Part shown: positions 24,945 through 34,857 of the stretch, one piece after another
Numbering within the stretch: position 1 is the stretch's first letter
Layout of the letters: each line of letters begins with the position of its first letter
Source of the DNA: DASSQJ01 sp963773655
GTDB taxonomy: Bacteria; Actinomycetota; Actinomycetes; Actinomycetales; Dermatophilaceae
NCBI GenBank assembly: GCA_963773655.1
Contig: CAVZBX010000001.1
Coordinates: 248,001-312,000 of the forward strand
Direction: 5' to 3'
DNA length: 64,000 nt
Translations under genes and position numbers: made by a program
The notes under the pieces: generated by a model
Told to the model about the DNA's origin: nothing
The model's database searches: none
What the model saw: the letters and a program-made list of their open reading frames with translations, nothing else

Positions 24945-26168
24945 TCAGGAGAGCCGCTCGACGACGATGGCCATCCCCTGGCCGCCGCCGACGCACATCG
25001 TCTCGAGGCCGAACTGCCCGTCCCGGGCCTCCAGCCCGTTGAGCAGCGTCGTCATGATCCGGGTGCCGGTGGAGCCGAACGGGTGCCCGAGCGCGATGGC
25101 CCCGCCGTGGACGTTGAGCTTCTCGAGGTCCATGCCGAGGTCGTCGGCGCTGGGGAGCACCTGCGCGGCGAAGGCCTCGTTGATCTCGTAGAGGTCCATG
25201 TCGCCGATGCCCATGCCGGCCCGGGCCAGCGCCTGCCGGGAGGCCTCGACCGGCCCGAGGCCCATGATCTCGGGGGAGAGGCCGGAGACCCCGGTGGACA
25301 CGATCCGGGCGAGCGGGGTCAGCCCGAGCTCGCGGGCCCGGGTGTCGCTCATGACGACGACACCCGACGCGCCGTCGTTGAGGGGGCAGCAGTTGCCGGC
25401 GGTGACGGTGCCGTCCTCGCGGAAGACCGGCTTGAGGGCCTGGACGGCCTCCATCGTCACCCCGGGCCGCGGGCCGTCGTCGCGGCTGACCACGGTGCCG
25501 TCGGCGAGGGTGACGGGCAGGATCTCGCGCTCGAAGAAGCCGTCGGCGATCGCCTTCTCGGCCCGGTTCTGGCTGGTGACGCCCCACTCGTCCTGACGCT
25601 CGCGGGAGATGCCCCGCAGGGTCGCGACGTGCTCGGCGGTCTGGCCCATCGCGAGGTAGACGTCGGGGAGCAGGCCGTCCTCGCGCGGGTCGTGCCAGGT
25701 GGCGTTGGTGCGGGCGTACTCGGCCGAACGGGCGGCGGCCTCGGTGAAGAGCGGGTTCTGAGCCTCGCCCTCGCTTCCCCCGGCCCCGGTGAAGTTCGTG
25801 TACTGGCTGACGCACTCGACACCGCCGACGACGAAGGTGTCGCCCTCGCCCGCCTTGATGGCGTGGAAGGCCATCCGCATCGTCTGGGTCGAGCTCGCGC
25901 AGAACCGGTTGACGGTGGCGGCCGGCAGGTGGTCCATCCCGGCGAGCACGGCGATGACGCGGGCCATGTTCGAGCCGTGGTTGCCGCTGGGCTCGGCGCA
26001 GCCCCAGTACAGGTCGTCGATCGTCGTGGGGTCCAGCGCCGGAAGCTGCTCGAGCAGGCCCCGGACGACCTGCACCGAGAGGTCGTCCGGGCGCATCTCC
26101 CGCAGCGAGCCCTTGAAGGCCCGGCCGATGGGGGTGCGGGTGGTGGCGACGATGACGGCCTCGGTCAC
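24945..26168 (-). CDS. Acetyl-CoA C-acetyltransferase (thiolase)
   Basis: This 407-residue thiolase has the acyl-accepting Cys90 in VNRFCASSTQTMRMA, the histidine in GGAIALGHPFGSTGTR and the second cysteine in MCVGGGQGMA. It makes or cleaves acetoacetyl-CoA or longer 3-ketoacyl-CoA in fatty-acid oxidation. The GTG at 26168 is chosen because AGGAGG lies 6 bases upstream; an upstream in-frame ATG would overlap the operator. A palindrome typical of TetR-family acyl-CoA regulators sits just after its -10 box (see 26211-26241). Confidence 0.93.
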   Translation of the reverse strand: MTEAVIVATTRTPIGRAFKGSLREMRPDDLSVQVVRGLLEQLPALDPTTIDDLYWGCAEPSGNHGSNMARVIAVLAGMDHLPAATVNRFCASSTQTMRMAFHAIKAGEGDTFVVGGVECVSQYTNFTGAGGSEGEAQNPLFTEAAARSAEYARTNATWHDPREDGLLPDVYLAMGQTAEHVATLRGISRERQDEWGVTSQNRAEKAIADGFFEREILPVTLADGTVVSRDDGPRPGVTMEAVQALKPVFREDGTVTAGNCCPLNDGASGVVVMSDTRARELGLTPLARIVSTGVSGLSPEIMGLGPVEASRQALARAGMGIGDMDLYEINEAFAAQVLPSADDLGMDLEKLNVHGGAIALGHPFGSTGTRIMTTLLNGLEARDGQFGLETMCVGGGQGMAIVVERLS

Positions 26169-26210
26169 GGGGGTCCTCCTGGGTCGGGGCGCCGGGGCCG
26201 CTACGGCCAC

Positions 26211-26241
26211 TGAGCGCTCGCTCACTGGTCATCCCAGCCTA
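26211..26241 (-). promoter_or_regulatory. Thiolase promoter with TetR-type operator
   Basis: On the minus strand a -10 box TAGGCT (26241-26236) is followed by the perfect palindrome TGAGCG-CT-CGCTCA at 26224-26211. The palindrome falls at about +4 to +17, so a bound repressor would block transcription. The shape resembles operators of TetR-family regulators of lipid catabolism. No regulator gene is adjacent. Confidence 0.5.
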
Positions 26242-26348
26242 GGCGCCCGGGTGCGCCGTCGGCACCGCGCCGGGGGTGTGGGGTCCGTCTCGCCGACGGG
26301 CTCGGCATGGGGCTCGTGCCGGCGCCCCGAGGGCGCCATGATGTGCTC

Positions 26349-26738
26349 ATGGACACCACTCGCAGCCTCGCTTCGTCATCGTCGCCGTACGAGAGCACCG
26401 TCGGGTTCTCCCGGGCCGTCCGGGTCGGCCCGTGGATCGCGGTCTCCGGTACGGCGCCGATCAACGCGGACGGTCACGTGAGCCTGGACCCCGCGCAGCA
26501 GACGAGGCGGTGCTGGGAGATCGCGCTCGGCGCGCTGGCCGAGCTCGGCGGGTCACCGGCGCACGTGATCCGCACGCGGCACTTCATCACCGACGACGAC
26601 GTCATCGAAGCCGTCACCAGTGTGCACGGCGAGATCTTCGGCCAGATCCGCCCGGCGAGCTCGATCATGCGGGTCGCCGGCCTGGTCGACCACCGCTGGA
26701 AGGTCGAGGTCGAGCTCGACGCCGTCGTCCCCGAGTGA
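26349..26738 (+). CDS. RidA family (YjgF/UK114) protein
   Basis: The 129-residue protein has the RidA fold features SRAVRVGPWIAVSGTAPIN near the N-terminus and the C-terminal VEVELDAVVPE. RidA enzymes hydrolyse reactive enamine/imine intermediates; this one looks like a RidA subgroup member rather than the archetype, since the classical catalytic Arg region reads SSIMRVAGLVD. CATGAT at 26337-26342 ends 6 bases before ATG and no ribosome binding site is present, which suggests a leaderless mRNA. Confidence 0.88.
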   Translation: MDTTRSLASSSSPYESTVGFSRAVRVGPWIAVSGTAPINADGHVSLDPAQQTRRCWEIALGALAELGGSPAHVIRTRHFITDDDVIEAVTSVHGEIFGQIRPASSIMRVAGLVDHRWKVEVELDAVVPE

Positions 26739-26750
26739 CGGCGGCCCCGC

Positions 26751-27842
26751 TCAGTCGTCGGTGACCCCGCGGGCGCCCTCCTCGTCGTCGGCGGCGCCGC
26801 CGGTGGGGGACACCGCGTCCTCGGCCGGGGGCACCGGGTCGGACGCCGGGGGCACCGGGGAGGTGCGGCGGCGCAGGAGCACCGCCCACCGCCCGCGGGG
26901 GCCGCGGCTCTGCCCCGCGACCTCGGTGGGCGCCACCTCGGCGCCGGCCTCGCGGACCGCCTGCCCCGCCGCCACCGCCACCGGCCCGACGCCCTCGCCG
27001 CGGCGCGCCTCGGGGGGACGGTCGCCGGTGTCGAGGCCCCAGACGTCGAGGGCCGCGCAGACGCTGGGCAGCAGGGCGGCCGCCGCCCGTGCGTAGCCGG
27101 CCGCCGAGGGGTGGAATCGGTCGCGGCTGAACATCTCGTGCGGGGACCCCTCGAACTCCTCGCCGAGCAGGTCGCCGAGCGAGACGGTGCGCCCGCCGGC
27201 CTCCACGACGGCGACCGTCTGCGCCGCGGCGAGGTCTCGTGACCAGCGCTTCATCAGCGCCCGCAGCGGCTGCTGGATCGGCTGGACGGTGCCGAGGTCC
27301 GGGCAGGTGCCGACCACGACCTCGCTGCCGAGGGCACGTGCCCGGCGGACCGCCTGCTCGAGGTGGCGGACGGCGGTGGCACGGTCGATCCGGTGGGTGA
27401 CGTCGTTGGCGCCGACCATGATGAGGACGACGTCGGGGTGCAGCACGTCCTCGAGGGCGCTCGCCAGCTGGCGCTCGAGGTCGGAGGACTCGGCGCCCAC
27501 CACGGCACGGTTGGTCACCCGCACCCGGCGGCCGGTGAGCGCGGCGACGCCGTTCGCGACGATGGCGCCCACGGTCTCGTGCGGGGCGTCCGCGCCCACC
27601 CCCGCGGCCGAGCTGTCGCCGAGGACGACGATCTCGAGGGGCGTGCCGCGGCCGGAGCCGTAGACGCCGTTGTCGTCCGGGGACTCGTGGAACTGGCTGC
27701 CGATCACCCGCCGGGCCAGGGCGGCCTCCACCTTGATGACGCCGTAGCCGAGCGCCCCGATGGCGGCACCGGCCGCCGCCGCTCCGCCGCCACCGTAGGC
27801 GGCCGTCGCGGCGATCTTGCGAGCCCGGCGCGCGCGGCCCAT
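26751..27842 (-). CDS. SGNH/GDSL hydrolase family protein
   Basis: The 363-residue protein starts with a basic stretch and one hydrophobic segment (about 10-40) that could anchor it or serve as a signal. The hydrolase domain has block I IVVLGDSSAAGVG (Ser nucleophile), block III VGANDVTHR and block V DRFHPSAAGY with Asp and His. Members are esterases, lipases or carbohydrate deacetylases. The C-terminal about 100 residues are low complexity, rich in Pro, Ala and acidic residues. A purine-rich GAGGAGAGGGGA precedes the ATG. Confidence 0.87.
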   Translation of the reverse strand: MGRARRARKIAATAAYGGGGAAAAGAAIGALGYGVIKVEAALARRVIGSQFHESPDDNGVYGSGRGTPLEIVVLGDSSAAGVGADAPHETVGAIVANGVAALTGRRVRVTNRAVVGAESSDLERQLASALEDVLHPDVVLIMVGANDVTHRIDRATAVRHLEQAVRRARALGSEVVVGTCPDLGTVQPIQQPLRALMKRWSRDLAAAQTVAVVEAGGRTVSLGDLLGEEFEGSPHEMFSRDRFHPSAAGYARAAAALLPSVCAALDVWGLDTGDRPPEARRGEGVGPVAVAAGQAVREAGAEVAPTEVAGQSRGPRGRWAVLLRRRTSPVPPASDPVPPAEDAVSPTGGAADDEEGARGVTDD

Positions 27843-27946
27843 GACGTCGTCCCCTCTCCTCGTCGACCGGACCGAACCACGGTAGCGCCGTGCGCCGGGT
27901 GCCCGTTGCGGGTCGGGGATGACCGGGGCCTCCCTACGATGGCGCG

Positions 27947-28327
27947 ATGGAGGTCACCCCGGGAACCGCGGCCGAGCGCGTCGTCGAGGTCACCACCGCC
28001 GACACGGCGGAGGCGGTCGGCTCGGGGAGCCTGCCCGTGCTCGCCACGCCGCGCCTGCTCGCCTGGGTCGAGGGGGTCACCTGCGACGCCGTCGACGACC
28101 TGCTCGCGGTCGGGGAGACGAGCGTGGGCACGAGCCTGCGGCTGGAGCACCTGGCACCGAGCGCGGTCGGCGACTGGGTCACGGTCCGCGCCGAGGTGAC
28201 CGCGGTCGACGGCCGCCGGCTGGTGTTCGTCGTCGAGGCCACGGGCGTCGACGGCCGGCCCCTGGGGCGGGGCACGGTCGAGCGGGTGGTGGTCGACTCC
28301 GCCGGCTTCCTCACCCGCCTGGCCTGA
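27947..28327 (+). CDS. Hotdog-fold thioesterase (fluoroacetyl-CoA thioesterase FlK-like)
   Basis: The 126-residue protein has the family pattern PVLATPRLLAWVEGV with Glu42, then GETSVGTSLRLEHLAPSAVG with His68. The family hydrolyses small acyl-CoA thioesters; fluoroacetate specificity should not be assumed. TACGAT at 27935-27940 ends 6 bases before the ATG and there is no ribosome binding site, so it is probably leaderless. It lies between divergent and convergent neighbours and has no obvious partner. Confidence 0.82.
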   Translation: MEVTPGTAAERVVEVTTADTAEAVGSGSLPVLATPRLLAWVEGVTCDAVDDLLAVGETSVGTSLRLEHLAPSAVGDWVTVRAEVTAVDGRRLVFVVEATGVDGRPLGRGTVERVVVDSAGFLTRLA

Positions 28328-28364
28328 GGGCCCGCCCACCGCGGCGCGGCCAGGTGGGCGGCCG

Positions 28365-29220
28365 TCAGTGGGGCCGGACCGCCTGCAGCGTGTAGCTGAG
28401 GGGCACCCGCTCGGGGCGCTCGCGCAGCCGCCACTCCCCGTCGTCGCCGCGGTCCATCCGGCCGGGGAGCGCCTCCCACGGCACGCTGCGGTGCTCCTCC
28501 AGCATGGTGAGCACCAGGCCGTGGGCGAGCAGGGCCCCGACGATCTCGCCGAGGCCGTGGTTCCACTCCATCGTGCGGGTGTGCGTGATCTCCACGTCGG
28601 TCTCGACGTAGGTGCCCGGCTCGTCCCAGACGAGGGGCTCCGGCGTCTCGAAGTAGGGGTGGGCGACCTCCAGCAGGTCGGTGCGGGCGTCGTCCAGCGC
28701 CCACAGCATCGGGTGCCCCTCCCGGAGGAACAGCCGCCCACCCGGCGCGAGCAGGCCGGCCACGACCTCGGCCCACCGCTGGATCGAGGGCAGCCACCCG
28801 AGGGCCCCGATGCCGGTGTACACGAGGTCGAAGGACCGGCCGCCGACCGCCTCGGGGGCGGCGTAGACGTCGGCCTCGACGTAGTCGATGGCGGCGCCGG
28901 CGCGCTCGGCGAGGGCGCGGGCCTGCGCGACGCGAGGCGGGGGAGAGGTCGACCCCGGTCATCCGGGCGCCGAGGCGGTGCAGGGAGAGGGTGTCGGTGC
29001 CGATGTGGCACTGGAGGTGCACGCCGCGCAGCCCGGCGACGTCGCCGAGGCGTGGCTCGTCGAACCGCACGACGGCGCTGCGGTGCGCGGGGTCGTCGAC
29101 GTAGCGGTCCACGGCGTACTCGGGGCTGGCGACGTGCGCGGCGGCACGGTCGTCCCAGTTGGCCCGGTTGACGGCGAGGTAGTCGGCGCCGTCGTCGGCG
29201 GTGGTCGAGGTGCTGGTCAC
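28365..29220 (-). pseudogene. SAM-dependent methyltransferase, interrupted by a 1-base frameshift
   Basis: The N-terminal part (NWDDRAAAHVASPEY; VHLQCHIGTDTLSLHRLGA, the SAM-binding motif; MTGVDLSP) and the C-terminal part (YTGIGALGWLPSIQRWAEV; FLREGHPMLWAL) lie in different frames. The switch is at the G5 run at 28939-28943: removal of one base restores a 284-residue class I methyltransferase reading LSPPRVAQARALAERAG. The GTG at 29220 lacks a ribosome binding site, but CAGGAT ends 6 bases upstream. The substrate is unknown. Sequencing error is as likely as true decay. Confidence 0.75.
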
Positions 29221-29306
29221 CGGACCATCCTGCGGGTCGCGGTCGCCCCGCGCCACGGGTTTCCAGGCGTCCTGGACCCGCCCAGAGCCGTGCGAGGATG
29301 ACCGGC

Positions 29307-30683
<1,377 letters not shown>

Positions 30684-30742
30684 CCGACCCACCCCACCTT
30701 CCGCGGGTGCGGATCGGGCGGCGGCCGGGTGACACTGGGGTG

Positions 30743-31234
30743 ATGGAGCGGCCGAGGTACGAGTCGCCGGTGGAGCGGGCGATCCGGGAGGCGCAGGAGC
30801 GCGGGGAGTTCGACGACCTCCCCGGCGCGGGACGACCGCTGGATCTGCGCGACCTCGACGACCCGATGTGGTGGGTGCGGCAGCTCGCCGAGCGGGAGCA
30901 GCTCGACTTCACCGGCGCCCTCCCGCCGGCCGTCGCGCTCCGCAAGGAGGCGGCGACCTTCCCGGAGTCGCTCGGCGAGCTGCGATCCGAGGAGTCGGTG
31001 CGTGCCGTCCTCGAGGACTTCAACCGTCGGGTGCGCCGCGACCGGCTGCGCCCGCCCGACCCGGGGATGCCGCAGCTGCTCGCCCCCACCGTCGACGTCG
31101 ACGCGATGGTCGAGCGCTGGCGGGCGCTGCGAGCAGCCTCACAGCCACCGGAGGTTGACCGGCCGGTAACCTCGGGAGAGGCTCGACGGCGGCGCCCTTG
31201 GTGGCGTCGCCGCCCCGGCGCCCGAGAAGGCTGA
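30743..31234 (+). CDS. DUF1992 (DnaJ C28-like) domain protein
   Basis: The 163-residue protein has the DUF1992 core ESPVERAIREAQERGEFDDLPGAGRPL followed by LRKEAATFPESL and a basic tail rich in Arg and Trp. The function is unknown; the eukaryotic relative is the DnaJ C28 conserved region. No ribosome binding site is seen; GACACT at 30731-30736 ends 6 bases before the ATG, a weak leaderless candidate. GC3 matches neighbouring genes. Confidence 0.85.
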   Translation: MERPRYESPVERAIREAQERGEFDDLPGAGRPLDLRDLDDPMWWVRQLAEREQLDFTGALPPAVALRKEAATFPESLGELRSEESVRAVLEDFNRRVRRDRLRPPDPGMPQLLAPTVDVDAMVERWRALRAASQPPEVDRPVTSGEARRRRPWWRRRPGAREG

Positions 31235-31284
31235 CGCCGTTCCCCGCGGGGTGGCCGCCCGACGACGACCCCACGAGGACCTCG

Positions 31285-33312
31285 ATGAGTGAGTACCCCC
31301 GCCTGCTCGAGCCGCTCGACCTCGGGCACCTCACGCTGCCCAACCGGGTCGTCATGGGGTCGATGCACACCGGCCTCGAGGACCACGCCCGGGACTTCCC
31401 CAAGCTCGCGGCCTATCTCGCCGAGCGGGCCCGCGGCGGGGCCGGCCTCATCGTCACCGGGGGCTTCGCACCGAACATCGAGGGGACCCTGTACCCGCTC
31501 GCCTCGAAGCTGACGACCCGTCGGGAGGCGGCCCGCCACCGGCAGGTCACCGAGGCGGTGCACGAGGCCGGCGGGCTGGTCGCGCTCCAGCTGCTCCACG
31601 CCGGCCGGTATGCCTTCACGCCGTGGTGCGTGGCGCCGTCGGCGGTGAAGAGCCCGATCAGCCGGTTCCGGCCGCGGGCCCTCTCGGACCGCGGCGTCCG
31701 CCGCCAGATCCGTGCCTTCGCCCGCGCCGCGGTGCTGGCGAAGGAGGCCGGCTACGACGGCGTGGAGGTGATGGGCTCCGAGGGGTACCTCGTCAACCAG
31801 TTCCTCGCCCCGCGCACCAACCGGCGCACGGACCGCTGGGGGGGCACCCCCGAGAACCGTCGGCGGTTCGCGGTCGAGGTGGTGAAGGCCGTCCGGGACG
31901 CCGTCGGTCCCGACTTCGTCCTGGTCTACCGCATCTCGGTGGTCGACCTCGTCGAGGACGGCCAGACGTGGGAGGAGGTCACCACCCTCGCCCGCGACGT
32001 CGAGGCCAACGGCGCGAGCATCCTCAACCTCGGGATCGGGTGGCACGAGGCCCGCGTGCCGACGATCGTCACCTCGGTGCCCCGGGCCGCGTTCACCGAC
32101 TACGCCGCCCGGCTGAAGGAGCACGTCGACATCCCGGTCTGCGCCACCAACCGGATCAACACCCCCGAGATCGCCGAGCGGGTGCTGGCCGACGGGGCCG
32201 ACCTGGTCTCCCTCGCGCGGCCCTTCCTGGCCGACCCCGAGTTCGTCCGGAAGGCGGAGCAGGGCCGGGCCGACGAGATCAACACCTGCATCGCGTGCAA
32301 CCAGGCCTGCCTGGACCACACCTTCGTCAAGCAGCGCGCCACCTGCCTCGTCAACCCCAGGGCGGCGCACGAGACCGAGCTCGTCATCGAGCCCACCCCC
32401 ACCACGCGTCGGGTCGCTGTCGTCGGTGCTGGGCCGGCCGGGCTCGCCGCTGCCACGACGCTCGCCGGGCGCGGCCACGAGGTGGAGCTCTTCGAGGCCC
32501 GCGACCACGTGGGTGGCCAGTTCGACATCGCGATGCGGATCCCGGGCAAGGAGGAGTTCGCGGAGACCATCCGGTACTACACCCGCCAGCTCGACCTCAC
32601 CGGCGTCAAGGTGCACCTCTCGACCCGGGCCGAGGCCGACGAGCTGGCGGCGGCGGGCTTCGACGACGTCGTCGTCGCCACCGGCGTCACGCCGCGGCTG
32701 CCCGACATCGACGGCATCGACCACCCGAGCGTCGTCACCTACGACGCCCTCGTCCGCGGTGAGCGCACCGCCGGGCGGCGGGTCGCGGTCATCGGGGCCG
32801 GCGGCATCGGGGTCGACGTCTGCGAGTTCCTCACCACCGACGACTCGCCCGCCCTCGACGTCGCGGCCTGGCGCTCGGAGTGGGGTGTGGGCGACCCCGC
32901 CGACACGCGCGGGGGCGTCGTGCCGCCGCACCCGGGCGCCAGCCCGCGCGAGGTGGTGCTGCTCCAGCGCAAGACCACGTCCATCGGAAAGGGGCTGGGG
33001 AAGACGACCGGCTGGGTGCACCGGGCCAACCTGCGGGCCAAGGGGGTCGAGCAGGTCACCGGCGTGGTCGCCTACGAGCGCATCGACGACGAGGGCCTGC
33101 ACGTGGCGGTGGGTGAGGGCGGCGCCGAGAAGCGCACCATCGCCGTCGACACCGTCGTCGTGTGCGCCGGGCAGGAGTCCGTCCGGGGCCTCGCCGACCC
33201 GCTCGAGGAGCGCGGCATCCGCGTCCACGTCATCGGGGGTGCCGACGTCGCGGCCGAGCTCGACGCCAAGCGCGCCATCCGCCAGGGCACCGAGGTGGCT
33301 GCCCGCATCTGA
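31285..33312 (+). CDS. NADH:flavin oxidoreductase / 2,4-dienoyl-CoA reductase-like protein
   Basis: The 675-residue protein is the size of E. coli FadH. An OYE-like FMN TIM barrel (about 1-330, with QLLHAGRYA and GYDGVEVMGSEGYLVNQFLAP) is followed by a 4Fe-4S cluster motif with Cys335, Cys338, Cys342 and Cys354. FAD- and NAD-binding domains follow, with VAVVGAGPAGLAAA and VAVIGAGGIGVDV. It probably reduces unsaturated acyl-CoA or a related enone. GAGGAC about 6 bases upstream supports the ATG. Confidence 0.9.
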   Translation: MSEYPRLLEPLDLGHLTLPNRVVMGSMHTGLEDHARDFPKLAAYLAERARGGAGLIVTGGFAPNIEGTLYPLASKLTTRREAARHRQVTEAVHEAGGLVALQLLHAGRYAFTPWCVAPSAVKSPISRFRPRALSDRGVRRQIRAFARAAVLAKEAGYDGVEVMGSEGYLVNQFLAPRTNRRTDRWGGTPENRRRFAVEVVKAVRDAVGPDFVLVYRISVVDLVEDGQTWEEVTTLARDVEANGASILNLGIGWHEARVPTIVTSVPRAAFTDYAARLKEHVDIPVCATNRINTPEIAERVLADGADLVSLARPFLADPEFVRKAEQGRADEINTCIACNQACLDHTFVKQRATCLVNPRAAHETELVIEPTPTTRRVAVVGAGPAGLAAATTLAGRGHEVELFEARDHVGGQFDIAMRIPGKEEFAETIRYYTRQLDLTGVKVHLSTRAEADELAAAGFDDVVVATGVTPRLPDIDGIDHPSVVTYDALVRGERTAGRRVAVIGAGGIGVDVCEFLTTDDSPALDVAAWRSEWGVGDPADTRGGVVPPHPGASPREVVLLQRKTTSIGKGLGKTTGWVHRANLRAKGVEQVTGVVAYERIDDEGLHVAVGEGGAEKRTIAVDTVVVCAGQESVRGLADPLEERGIRVHVIGGADVAAELDAKRAIRQGTEVAARI

Positions 33313-33498
33313 GCGCGTCGAGCCACCCGGCTGCGCCGCAGTGGCTGCGGCGATCCCGGCGGCTGCTGCGGCGTGGCGCGGGGTCGGGCTCGGGCGTGTC
33401 TGGCGCGTCACCGTGGGCGGTGGTCGGGTGGGCACCGCGGGATGATGGGGGTGGAGCCCCAGCCGGTGGCCCTGTGACCTCCGCGGAGGAGGTGCGCC

Positions 33499-33867
33499 AT
33501 GAGCGACCAGACCCTCGTCCCCCCTCGTCAGCACCGGACCATCTCCCGGGAGGCGCGCGGGGCCTGGTGGTGCGTCGCCTCGATCCCCGTGGCCCTCGTC
33601 GCCGGCTTCGTCGGCGGCGAGGCGGTCGCATCGGCCCTCGGCTACACGGAGGAGGGACTGCCGCCGTGGTGGGTCGGCGGCGTGGCCCTGCTGACCTTCG
33701 TCCTCGCCATCGGCGTCCCGACGGTGATCGCGTGGCGCCTGCACCTGCGCGCCCGTGCCCGTGGCGACGACGGCGCCGCGGTGCCGGCCTACGTCCTGAC
33801 CGTCGTGACCGCGGGAGTCCTGCTCCTCAACCTCTTCTCGTGGCTGATGCGGGTGGTCCTCGAGTGA
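33499..33867 (+). CDS. Hypothetical three-helix membrane protein
   Basis: The 122-residue protein has three hydrophobic helices (about 24-46, 57-80 and 97-118) joined by short loops, with a basic stretch RLHLRARARGDD before the third. I do not recognise the family. GGAGGAGG lies 7 bases before the ATG, a strong ribosome binding site. It is followed by a strong stem-loop and marks the last ordinary gene before the accessory stretch. Confidence 0.75.
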   Translation: MSDQTLVPPRQHRTISREARGAWWCVASIPVALVAGFVGGEAVASALGYTEEGLPPWWVGGVALLTFVLAIGVPTVIAWRLHLRARARGDDGAAVPAYVLTVVTAGVLLLNLFSWLMRVVLE

Positions 33868-33871
33868 GCCG

Positions 33872-33908
33872 ACGCCGCGGTGGCCTCCGTCTCCCACCAC
33901 CGCGGCGT
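33872..33908 (+). terminator. Stem-loop terminator
   Basis: ACGCCGCGGTGG (33872-33883) pairs perfectly with CCACCGCGGCGT (33897-33908) around a 13-base loop, directly after the membrane protein gene. Confidence 0.7.
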
Positions 33909-33956
33909 TCCACCCGCGGCGAACGGCCCTCGAGTGAAACGGGACACGCCGTCCGA

Positions 33957-34049
33957 GGCGCCGGCTTCTCCAGGGCGTGAACGCAACCCGACCGGTGGAG
34001 GGGTGTCCTCCTCCGTGGACGTGGCGCCGGCACCGGAGAAGCCGGCGCC
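33957..34049. repeat. 15-bp perfect inverted repeat pair in gene-poor DNA
   Basis: GGCGCCGGCTTCTCC at 33957-33971 is matched by its reverse complement at 34035-34049. The right arm also pairs with GGCGCCGGC at 34023-34031. No gene lies between the arms. The stretch 33909-34156 otherwise shows nothing recognisable; it adjoins a decayed insertion sequence. Confidence 0.6.
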
Positions 34050-34156
34050 ATGACCCCGGTTCCGCCGGACCGGACGCCCAGCGCCGTGCCCGACCCGGGA
34101 CGGTCCCCGCGACGGTTGCGACGCTCGGTTCTCTTCTGGCGCCGTGCCCGGCGGCG

Positions 34157-34264
34157 TCAGCCCGGGGGAGCGACGTCGGTCTGCGCGGGGAGGTTCGCGC
34201 CGCCGACCGGGCAGGTGAGCCCGTTGGGCCCGTGGTTGCCGTTCCGGTTCCCTGGATGCGTCAT
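34157..34264 (-). CDS. Small ORF after the IS110 remnant
   Basis: The 35-residue product (beginning MTHPGNRNGNHGPNGLTCPV) starts with an ATG that overlaps the stop of the decayed transposase frame as ATGA. GGAGGGG lies about 8 bases upstream, a strong ribosome binding site. It is rich in Gly, Asn and Pro with one Cys. I do not recognise it, and it may be chance coding in IS-derived DNA. Confidence 0.3.
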   Translation of the reverse strand: MTHPGNRNGNHGPNGLTCPVGGANLPAQTDVAPPG

Positions 34265-34720
34265 TTCGGTACCCCTCCGTCGTCAAGAGGCGGGTGCGAG
34301 GGGTCTGGTGGTCTTGGTCTTCCGTGCTGTGTCGGTGGGGGGGTTGCGTCGTCTGCGCGGGTCCGGGACGTGGCTGATCCGAAGTGCCGGTGGGCGGGTT
34401 CGAGCCGGCTGCGCTGGATGCATGAGACGCCCCCGCGGTGCCTCCCGGGCCCGCGTCCACGCCCTCGGGCCGGGCCGCTTCGGCGTCGGTGACGAGCTGA
34501 CGGAAGATGGCGTCGGAGATGCGCCGCTTCAGGCAGCCTTGATCTCGCCTCGACGGCCACAGCCTCGGCCAAGTGCTCCTGCGCGATCCGCTTGGGGTCC
34601 TGCCGATCTGGTCCCGCGGCCGCACCGACGGCAGGATCCTCTCCGCCTGGAGCACGGTGATGTCCTTCTTCGACCGTCCCGGAACCAGTTCCGACAGCGC
34701 ACGGGCTGAGGTGCCCACCG
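34261..34720 (-). mobile_element. Decayed IS110-family transposase remnant
   Basis: Fragments of an IS110-type transposase are spread over at least three frames on the minus strand: SKKDITVLQAERILPSVRPR and DQIGRT (about 34675-34600), KRIAQEHLAEAVAVEAR, then CLKRRISDAIFRQLVTDAE (about 34540-34480), and a C-terminus ending PSHPPLDDGGVPK at 34261. The part between the second and third fragments, which holds the transposase_20 core, is deleted. It cannot be active. The identification rests on family patterns, mainly LKRRISDAIFRQL. Confidence 0.65.
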
Positions 34721-34857
34721 GTGTCCGAGAGCACCTCCTGGGGGCAGAGTGAAGTCGTCGTCGCCGGCGCGGAGGACCACGGCAGGTCGACACTGCATCC
34801 CGACACCAACAGAACGAGCCCAGCACCGGCCACGAGCCCCCGGCAACTCTCATGCAC
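34702..34857 (-). pseudogene. 5' fragment of a lipoprotein gene
   Basis: From a GTG at 34857, about 52 codons read as a lipoprotein start: VHESCRGLVAGAGLVLLVSG then Cys, followed by a Ser/Thr/Pro-rich stretch with one more Cys. The frame then runs into the IS110 remnant. It overlaps the end of the SDR gene by 8 bp. It looks like a gene truncated by the insertion, but it is too short to name. Confidence 0.35.
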
